Source of the DNA: Sacculina carcini
Lineage: Eukaryota > Arthropoda > Thecostraca > Sacculinidae
Assembly: GCA_916048095.2 (NCBI GenBank)
Contig: OU696595.1
Location: forward strand, 5,910,795-5,974,794
Reading direction: 5' to 3'
DNA: 64,000 bases
Positions within the stretch are counted from its first letter, which is position 1. The number at the start of each line of letters is the position of its first letter. Of this stretch, positions 56,333 to 64,000 are shown in pieces. Position numbers and translations under genes: made by a program. The notes beneath the pieces were generated by a model. It did not search any database. It was given only the letters and a program-made list of their open reading frames with translations, and had not been told where the DNA came from.

Positions 56333-57436
56333 TCATAGGGTAGCGCAAGAATCTCCGGAGATTCCCTTCAATATTACACAAAAATGCCACACCACAAATA
56401 ACCACACTAGTCTGGTCGCCAATCTCTGTAATTTTTCAATTGTTCTTATATGTCGCACTTCGTGAGGGCACCATACAACAGCATCATATTCAATTCTTGG
56501 TCTCATTATTGTCACTAATATATTTGTCATTTCTTGGTGTATGTGATTGAAGACGTATCTCATGCGTTATAGCTGCATTTGTCTTCCGATATATATATCA
56601 TATATATGAGCATCTGGAGAGAAATAATTTTGAATTATCACTCCTATATCTTTTTCTTCATCAGTTCTCTGCAATTTCAATTCTCCCAGCTTGTACACGA
56701 ATAATTGTTTTATCTGACTCGTTCCAAATTTCATCACGTGACATTTCGAGTTATTGAAATTCATTAACCGTTGACAACTTCATCTATGTAGTTTGTCTAC
56801 ATTGTCTTGTAATATTAGGCAGTCTTTAGGAGTTTATATAGTTCTCATTATTTGGCCGTCATCAGCAGAGATGCATGGTGCTTTCTATGTCTGTCACCAT
56901 GTCATTTATATTTACCTGAAACATTATGGGTCCCAAAACTGATGACGGCGATGGCGATGATGATGATGGCGTCACTCCTCTTACTGTAGTACTCATTTTT
57001 CTCACTCCTCTTACTGTAGTACTCATTTTTCTCACTCCTCTTAATTTAGTACTCATTTTTCTCACTCCTCTTACTGTAGTACTCATTTTTCTCACTCCTC
57101 TTAATATAGTACTCATTTTTCTCACTTCTACTTCTGTAGTACTCATTTTTCTCACTCCTCTTAATATAGTACTCATTTTTCTCACTTCTACTTCTGTAGT
57201 ACTCATTTTTCTCACTCCTCTTAATGTAGTACTCATTTTTCTCACTCCTCTCACTGTACTACTCATTTTTCTTCTTACGAGAATTTTTTTCATCCAGTCC
57301 AATCATTTTCCTTCTATTGCGCCATAATTTTCAAGTTTCCATAAGAGTCTCATATGCGGCACCTTGTCCATATTTGCCCACTGGTCTCGCTTTTGTATTG
57401 CCTCAACAATCTGGCTTTAAAACACAACAAACTCGA
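56333..57436 (-). pseudogene. dead non-LTR RT with minisatellite, copy 2
   Basis: The same RT blocks as 18047-19330. Several substitutions cluster at 56600-56720, and the internal minisatellite is shorter. Confidence 0.75.
56974..57273. repeat. 30-bp minisatellite, 10 units, copy 2
   Basis: Ten units against sixteen in copy 1. The missing units come from the middle of the array; the last six units keep the same order of variants. Confidence 0.95.
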
Positions 57437-57481
57437 AACACATGATCTGCAAGTGTGTGTATGTATGTTTCAGTGTGAGTG

Positions 57482-57484
<3 letters not shown>

Positions 57485-57560
<76 letters not shown>
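57485..57560. repeat. (GT)n microsatellite, copy 2
   Basis: About 76 bp of GT, shorter than in copy 1. Confidence 0.97.
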
Positions 57561-57562
<2 letters not shown>

Positions 57563-57680
57563 AAGTACACATCAACATATTGATCATAGCCACAATATAC
57601 AATCACAAGCATAATTTGTCGAATAAAATCTCTTGAACAGAGAGTTTTCACAATATAACACTAATGAAAACTAGACAAAC

Positions 57681-58634
57681 TCATGTGTGCGTGTTTGTGT
57701 GTGAGAGAGCGTGCATGTTTATCCATAACATTTCGTACAAATTACCCACTCGCTTGTTGAGCGGACTCAATTGCAAATTTCTGCCTCGCACTTGATTGAC
57801 GGCCGAGTGGACGGTGCGAAAGCCAGCTGATTGCAGACGATACAATAATCGATAATAAATCCCGCTGCCCATCAACTTTCTGCTCATATGAATTTCTGCT
57901 GCAATTTGTTGGAATCCTTTAGTCAGCTGATCGATTGTCTCTTTTTCTGCCCACAACCGCCACTCATCTCCTTCAATGTCCATCTTCAGATATGCGGCCA
58001 TTTTGTGCGCATGACCCATATGTTGGCGCAGTTGAGACAATGTTTCGTAGCCACCTCTATTATCGCCAAGTTTGCTAGGCTTGTAGCTATGTGGTCGCAC
58101 TCCTCGCCGCTCAAATGTCACCGTTTTATTTGTGTTGGCATCTTGCCAAATCTGTCGGTTGCCATGCCGACGATAAAGTCCCGCCGTAGGTGCCGGATCA
58201 AAGGCGAACACACGACAGCCACGCTTGGCAACGGCGCGCTCAAAACTCCACTCATTGGCTACACCCAGCGACAAGACAACGCATGATTGGCTGGCGTGCT
58301 GTGACGTCACTCCGCCGTCGCCTGGCGACAGCCAATAGACGCCCGCCTCGCACACAAACTTGTCGCCGTCGATTGGCTGACGCCGGCGCTTGGCTCGGCC
58401 CACACGCCACTTGACTCCGCCCATGCGTGTCAGAGGACTGCACAGTACTTGCGGTGTTTCAATATAGGCGTACAATTCTCTAAGCAGCTCGCTTCTATTT
58501 GTGGGCGGATGCTTGCGTAGAAATATTGCCTGAGGGTTTTCTGTGAGTGACCCCGCGTGACCTGGTCGTGACCTGAAGGACTGTACGCATGTCGTTGACC
58601 TTGGTTCGATGGGTGACCTGTTGAACAAATGCAT
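57681..58634 (-). CDS. METTL24-like methyltransferase, copy 2
   Basis: The 317-codon frame is uninterrupted and identical to 19586-20539 apart from two residues: K to E at position 10 and D to G at position 98. Neither lies in the SAM-binding (119-134) or DIEGDEW (219-225) blocks, so function should be the same. The start is again uncertain, since an upstream exon cannot be excluded. If the duplication is real the genome has two such genes in tandem; if the copies are haplotypes these are alleles. Confidence 0.75.
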   Translation of the reverse strand: MHLFNRSPIEPRSTTCVQSFRSRPGHAGSLTENPQAIFLRKHPPTNRSELLRELYAYIETPQVLCSPLTRMGGVKWRVGRAKRRRQPIDGDKFVCEAGVYWLSPGDGGVTSQHASQSCVVLSLGVANEWSFERAVAKRGCRVFAFDPAPTAGLYRRHGNRQIWQDANTNKTVTFERRGVRPHSYKPSKLGDNRGGYETLSQLRQHMGHAHKMAAYLKMDIEGDEWRLWAEKETIDQLTKGFQQIAAEIHMSRKLMGSGIYYRLLYRLQSAGFRTVHSAVNQVRGRNLQLSPLNKRVGNLYEMLWINMHALSHTNTHT

Positions 58635-58849
58635 GTGTGTGTAAGTGTTCTATGTTTGGTGTTATTCCAAGATGTATCATGTTAAATCTCTAAATCGCTT
58701 GGGGATGATAAATCTTAATTAACTTTGTAATGTTCGATTTTTACTAAATTGAATAATTAAACGGGTTATGACAAATGATGACCAAATGGGATACATTGCA
58801 TACTAAATATATTGACAATAGGTACTGGTGATGTAGTTAGAGGTTTTCG

Positions 58850-58897
<48 letters not shown>

Positions 58898-59282
58898 ATG
58901 CTTCTTGTGTTTGCTGGTGTGGTGCTTTGCGCAATGTGTATGTATGCTTGTGTGTGTGTGTGTGAGTGTGTGTGTGTGTGTGTTTGCAAAGTGCAGCGTT
59001 TGCAGAGTGGGTTCTTGTAGGCGCGCGTGGGTCATCTTTATGTCTTTTAATATATGTTCTGAACCGCAGTGGAAGTTCTCTTTTACAGATGATGAATTAG
59101 GTAGTGTTAAAATGGCAATTAAATGGATTATGATATTGTAATTAAAGTGGTAATTCTAAATGCTAATATAATTGGTAATTGTGAGTTTGTTAATAATTGG
59201 AGATGGTGTCGTACATAAACTCAGTGAACATGAACAGTTTACGTAATAAACAAACACGCACAACATCACACAAGCCCACGTT
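58635..59282. other. non-coding upstream of METTL24-like ORF, copy 2
   Basis: The counterpart of 20540-21171, with the GT run at 58851-58893 expanded relative to copy 1. Confidence 0.45.
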
Positions 59283-59413
59283 CAACAATAACAATCACGT
59301 AAAGAGGGCAGTGAACAATAACAATCACGTAAAGAGGGCCGTGAACAATGACAATCACGTAAAGAGGGCCGTGAACAATAACAATCACGTAAAGAGGGCC
59401 GTGAACAATAACA
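59283..59413. repeat. 30-bp minisatellite, first block, copy 2
   Basis: The same unit as 21172-21302, with point differences. Confidence 0.9.
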
Positions 59414-59945
59414 AACAAACAAACAAATAAACATATATTTACTATAGCGCCTGTAAAAACACGGTCGCGCATAACTTCAAGAGGAACAACAAAGCGTAAA
59501 TACATATATACATATACATACATACACAAACATGCACTTATACATATACATACATACACAAACATGCACTTATACATACACATATACACATGAGTTTTGA
59601 GTAAATAAGGAGGAATAGAAAATGGATAGCTGAATGAAATCATAGTTTGGCGAAAGGAGTGAGAGTGTGAGAAGCAGGATCAAACGAGATGTCAAAAAGG
59701 TGATTTTGAAGTCGGGAAGCAAACATGCGGTAGGAAGAAGCTGAAGTAATATGAGAAGGAAGAGAATTATAGATGCGCGGACCGAAGAAAGTAAAAGATT
59801 AGAGATTAGAGATAAGAGGACCACGAAGATTCATTAGTGGCCCGAGGACAGATGAGGGGAACAGGTCTACGAGAAGAAGCATTATCAGAACGAGTTAAAA
59901 GACTGACTAGGTAAGGCGGTTGACTAGGATCATGAAGGAGCTTGT
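59414..59945 (-). pseudogene. LINE 3' fragment in minisatellite, copy 2
   Basis: The counterpart of 21303-21821. A small duplication (AGATTAGAGATA) near 59805 breaks the ORF2 C-terminal frame that is open in copy 1. Confidence 0.75.
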
Positions 59946-60111
59946 AAACAATCACGTAAAGAGGGCCGTGAACAATAACAATCACGTAAAGAGGGCCATG
60001 AACAATAACAATCACGTAAAAAGGGCCATGAACAATAACAATCACGTAAAGAGGGCCGTGAACAATAACAATCACGTAAAGAGGGCCGTGAACAATGACA
60101 ATCGCGTGAAC
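59946..60111. repeat. 30-bp minisatellite, second block, copy 2
   Basis: The counterpart of 21822-21987. Confidence 0.9.
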
Positions 60112-60354
60112 AGTCCGCTGTTATCAGATAAATCGGTTGTATCGATGCATCAGTGTATTATAGCTGTGTTAGTTTAATTCAGTGTCAACAGATGACAGTT
60201 CAAGGGACCTGGTGGCTGCCCTGCCGAGGTTGAACAAGCTCATTCATGCTAGGATTCGGTGTAGGATTGGTCGGTTGTCGTTCTTGATGTGTGTATTATT
60301 GCGTGTGAGTTCTCGAGTGTGATATATCCTTCAGCATTCAATAGTGCGCGTTTG

Positions 60355-60582
60355 CGGTCGTGTCAAGGTCACGGTAGCGGTCATGTCAAGGTCACGGTAG
60401 CGGTCGTGTCGAGGTCATGGTAGCGGTCGTGTCAAGGTCATGATAGCGGTCATGTCAAGGTCATGGTAGCGCTCGTGTCGAGGTCATGGTAGCGGTCGTG
60501 TCAAGGTCATGGTAGCGCTCGTGTCGAGGTCACGGTAGCGGTCGTGTCAAGGTCACGGTAGCGGTCGTGTCGAGGTCATGGG
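60355..60582. repeat. AGGTCA-rich minisatellite, copy 2
   Basis: 228 bp against 327 bp in copy 1. TCAAGGTCA is the more common variant here. Confidence 0.9.
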
Positions 60583-61056
60583 AGTGTTACCGATGCGAGG
60601 ACAAAGCGAGTAGGTATGCGTGCGGGTGTATTTTCGGCAGTGCCGCTTGGGACGTCGTTGCGCGTGTTGGTCGTGCTGTCACAGCGAGTGTTGATTTCGT
60701 GCGTTGAGTACTGAGGAGACGCGGTGTGAGATAAGTTGTAGTTTCTCACCGAGTGCATTGTGATGAATATTTGTGCATTGTGATATTAGTGTGTGTTCTG
60801 TGTTCTGGTTTGTGTACTTGCGTGTTTGTGCGAGTACACGAACATTTTTTTCTGTGCATTTGACCTTAAAATTTTGAATTGCAATAAAATTAGCTGATTT
60901 CAACAATATCAGATAGTTATAACATTGTATTTTTCCAAAGAGTCTTCTTGATATACATTTATATATCTTTGATGCTTCTCAGGCAGTAAGAAAAATTAGC
61001 CTAGTGGAAAATAACTTAATACTTATTAAGAATGCACAATTAGTTATATTAATACA
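60583..61056. other. non-coding, copy 2
   Basis: The counterpart of 22558-23031. No gene is seen. Confidence 0.45.
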
Positions 61057-61625
61057 CTAGCATTTAAACCCGCACGTTGTGCGGAACAATTCATACAATA
61101 CAACTCATATTCAGTTCATAAAGGAAAACGAATACCAAACGAAAAAAGAAGAAAAAAAACGAAAAAAGAAAAACGAAAAAAAGAAAAAAAAACGAAAAAA
61201 GTAAGCCCTTGAAAAGTCTTAACCAATAGGAATGTCAGGATGTTAATATATTTATTTTTATTTTGGCAAAGTATTTTTCCTCAAATGGCCTCATATTTAA
61301 GCATGCCCGTCGTACAGAATGATTCGGAGTTCAAACACGAATCAAACAATTAAAAATGATGAAACATTTTCATCAGAGTATTTCCAAAATATATTTAAAC
61401 TCATCATCATTCCCCAACATCATTTGCTCAAGTACTGTTCTACTTTTACCGCTATAATATTTACAGCCAAAGTTGTATATTCCGCTATATCTTAAGTCCG
61501 ATATAACCTGCATTTAATCCTGCCCGTCGTGCGGGTGAATTCATGAAAAAGGGAATACAAATCAAACAGTTAAAAATGAAATCCATAAAAATGTCCAATT
61601 TAATTATTGAGCTTTATAAATTTCT
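61057..61625 (-). mobile_element. Helitron-like element, 5' end lost, copy 2
   Basis: It opens with CTAGCATTTAAACCCGCACG; the counterpart of 23032-23600. Confidence 0.55.
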
Positions 61626-61733
61626 TATAAATTGTCATATTGTATTACTTGCATATGTTAGGAATAGGTGTTTTTCATCCCTATTGGTCCACGTCATTAT
61701 AATTCTAGACATGTGACTTTAATTATAATTCTA

Positions 61734-63979
61734 TACCATTTGCAAATAGAGTTAATCCAAATGAAATAGACTTAATCCAAATGAAAATAGAGTTAATCAA
61801 AATGAAAATAGACTTAATCCAAATGAAAATAGACTTAAACCAAATGATAACTGGGTTAATCAGCGCAGTAATTTTTTTATTGTATAATAATACATATTAT
61901 ATTTATACTAATAATATTTTTGTCATATATTAATCAATTTAAATGATTTATTGTTCAAATTTTTGTTGAAACAAAAAACTTGACGTAAAATCATAAGTTT
62001 CTGTAAATATGTGGCTGAAAACTGGAAACACTACAAAAAACATTGAGCAGAAACTTGACTAAATATTTAACAGTCGAAACTGAGTTGGCAATTGTTCTGG
62101 AGTTGAATTTACATTTTTAGTAGAAATGAAGTACAACAAAATTAATGAAAAAGACAGAAAAAGAAGTATTGAAGCTTTTCGAAATGAAGGTGATTGGAAA
62201 GGCGTCGCCAGAACTCTTGGTGTAAATGTAAAAACAGCCTACAATTGGTTGAAAAAGAACCAGGACACAGTAAAGCCAAGAGGAGGAACCATATCAAAAA
62301 GACACCTGGAATGTTGATGACATTGGTTTCTGCGGCGGAGAAATCACCGTCCACCACGTTGGAAGAGCTCCAGACCATTATCAGGTCACAATTCGGATGC
62401 CAGGTGTGCGTCAACACCATAAGAAACTGGTTGGACGGCGAGATGTTTTCGCTAAAAAATGTGCGTCCCACTGTCGACAAAATTAATTCGGCTGAAAATA
62501 AAATGAAAAGAGCCGAATACGTGGAGGTATTGTTCAAGGTGCGGTTGGAAGGCGGCACTCCAGTATGGGTCGACGAAACTAATTTTAATTTAGACTGCAG
62601 GAGGAGTCATGGCCGGTCCAGGATCGGTGCCAGAGCTTCAGTTGTTTTACCGACCAGCAAAGGAGCCAACCTCCATATAATCGGGGACATGACAAGCTCT
62701 CGGGTAGTGCTATTCTCCACGAAGAGAGGAGCATTTAAAAAGCAAGACTGTGTGCAATGGTTGCAGTCATTGATGCAGGCATGCAGAGATGCTGAAATTC
62801 ACCGGCCCACAATAATTATTGACAACGCGCCGGCACACAGCAACCTGGACGATTTATTTTCTAGTCAGGAGTATTGTGGACTGCTTCGACTTGCTCCATA
62901 TTCATACCTTCTCAACCCCATAGAGCTATTATGGAGCTCTCTGAAGAGCAATATCAAGCGGCAGTTGAGACAACGGATGTATGAAATCACTGGTGTGACT
63001 GGTCGCGGTGACTGTGGAGTCTCAATGGCCGAACAGCGCATCAGCGCAATGGAAGAAATCGCCCTGCAGGCCATCAGTAACATAGAACCGTCGCACTTGC
63101 AAACTTACACCTGCAGAGTGGAGAAGTACTACTCAGCGGCCATTCGGCAGGAAGATCTTGTCGAAGTGCCTTGAAGTTTGCTAATCATCGCTTGAAGCTT
63201 GCTCGTTTACTTGTTGTTTTTGCTGTATTTGTTGTTGTTGCTAGTCATGTGCTTGCAACATATTCTCACCGCGCTTCTAATTCATTCCCATGCTCATTCA
63301 GAAAACTCACTTTGCTCATATCACGTATAAACAACACACTCCATGAGATAGCAACTGACACAGAAACAGTCACTGGAACTCGCACAACTGAAATTCATCG
63401 ATATGGCGCGCAATTGAGCACGTTCAGGCACTCTAATAAATCTCGTGCAAATATCACACGACCACCTCATCGTGCCACTATGCTGCCGCTCGTGACACTG
63501 TGTCCGCTCAAACATGCACACTAACATAAACAACAGCTACCGGGACGGTTTTAACTGTACATTATGTAATGTGTTCAGTTTTGAACACGCCGTGCAGTGC
63601 GGTGTATAGACATTGCTAATTGGTGACCAGATTCACTGTCACACAAGACCAATTACAACACCATTATTAGGTGAATACCAGCATTTATGTAATAATACTC
63701 AATATATATAATGTATTATTAATCGTTGCGAGTCGTCATTTTGAGCTCCGATTAATCAGTTTTGCTGAAATATCAGTAAATGAGTGTCAACAATTATTAA
63801 ATTTATACTAAAACATCTACATAATATTATTTTTGATAAGTTTTTCTTGGGTCAAAGTCTATTTACATTTGGATTAACTCAGTTTTCATTTGGTTTAAAT
63901 ATATTTTCCTTCGGATTAACTCTATTTTCATTTAGATTAAGTCTATTCTCATTTGGATTAACTCTATTTGCAAATGGTA
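61734..63979 (+). mobile_element. Tc1/IS630-like transposon, copy 2
   Basis: The ends are TACCATTTGC and its complement, flanked by TA (61732-61733 and 63980-63981). It is 85 bp shorter than copy 1: two 42-bp sub-repeats missing from the right TIR plus one base in the transposase. Confidence 0.85.
62126..63174 (+). pseudogene. Tc1/IS630-like transposase, frameshifted
   Basis: One base is missing just after the PRGG codons (about 62280-62286), so the frame closes at 62317. The rest, including all three catalytic acidic residues, stays open in another frame (to 63174). Relative to copy 1 there are also substitutions at I22, A180 and A188. Inactive unless supplied in trans. Confidence 0.9.
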
Positions 63980-64000
63980 TAGACATTATTATAATTCTAA

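Larger units (their letters stand above)
38630..63999 (+). repeat. duplicated segment, copy 2
   Basis: It is colinear with 228-26058. Copy-2-only sequence includes about 290 bp at 39715-40006. Copy-2 losses include one 342-bp satellite unit, six 30-bp units and two 42-bp TIR units. It continues at least to the window edge. Confidence 0.95.

Overview
This is a eukaryotic, almost certainly animal (invertebrate) window. It has no operons, it is AT-rich, and it is packed with non-LTR, LTR, Penelope-like, Tc1/IS630-like and Helitron-like elements, a tRNA-derived SINE and many micro- and minisatellites. The only gene that looks like a host gene is a METTL24-type methyltransferase. I cannot name the species.

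Layout. Most of the window is one segment present twice in direct orientation: copy 1 at about 228-26058 and copy 2 at about 38630-63999, with an offset of 38.0-38.6 kb. Gene-sized blocks differ by only a few bases (2 of 317 residues in the METTL24-like protein). The larger differences are mostly repeat-number changes: one 341-bp satellite unit, six 30-bp units, two 42-bp TIR units, and GT/TA runs. This is either a recent tandem duplication or two haplotypes placed end to end by an assembler.

Inside each copy, from left to right: a 13-bp array; a small hydrophobic ORF; a short inverted-repeat element; a 5'-truncated non-LTR reverse transcriptase; a Helitron-like element; a dead Penelope-like element with a GIY-YIG domain; about 11 kb of Helitron-like elements, several head to tail and two with about 341-bp satellite arrays; a dead non-LTR fragment whose RT-coding region has grown a 30-bp minisatellite; the METTL24-like ORF (minus strand); a second 30-bp minisatellite interrupted by another LINE 3' end; an AGGTCA-rich minisatellite; and a Tc1/IS630-like transposon with TIRs built of tandem sub-repeats. 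The transposase is open in copy 1 and frameshifted in copy 2.

Between the copies (26059-38629): an apparently full-length non-LTR retrotransposon (PHD/CCHC ORF1, endonuclease-RT ORF2) whose two ORFs share one frame and are separated only by TGA-CTA; a Helitron-like element with a nearly intact Ty3/Gypsy element nested in it (LTRs 3/316 different, 5-bp TSD, one in-frame stop, and an inverted LTR fragment between LTR and primer binding site); and a tRNA-derived SINE next to the copy-2 breakpoint.

The strongest leads are the in-frame TGA-CTA arrangement in the LINE, the satellite-carrying Helitron-like family, the minisatellite born inside an RT coding region, and the LTR inverted duplication.
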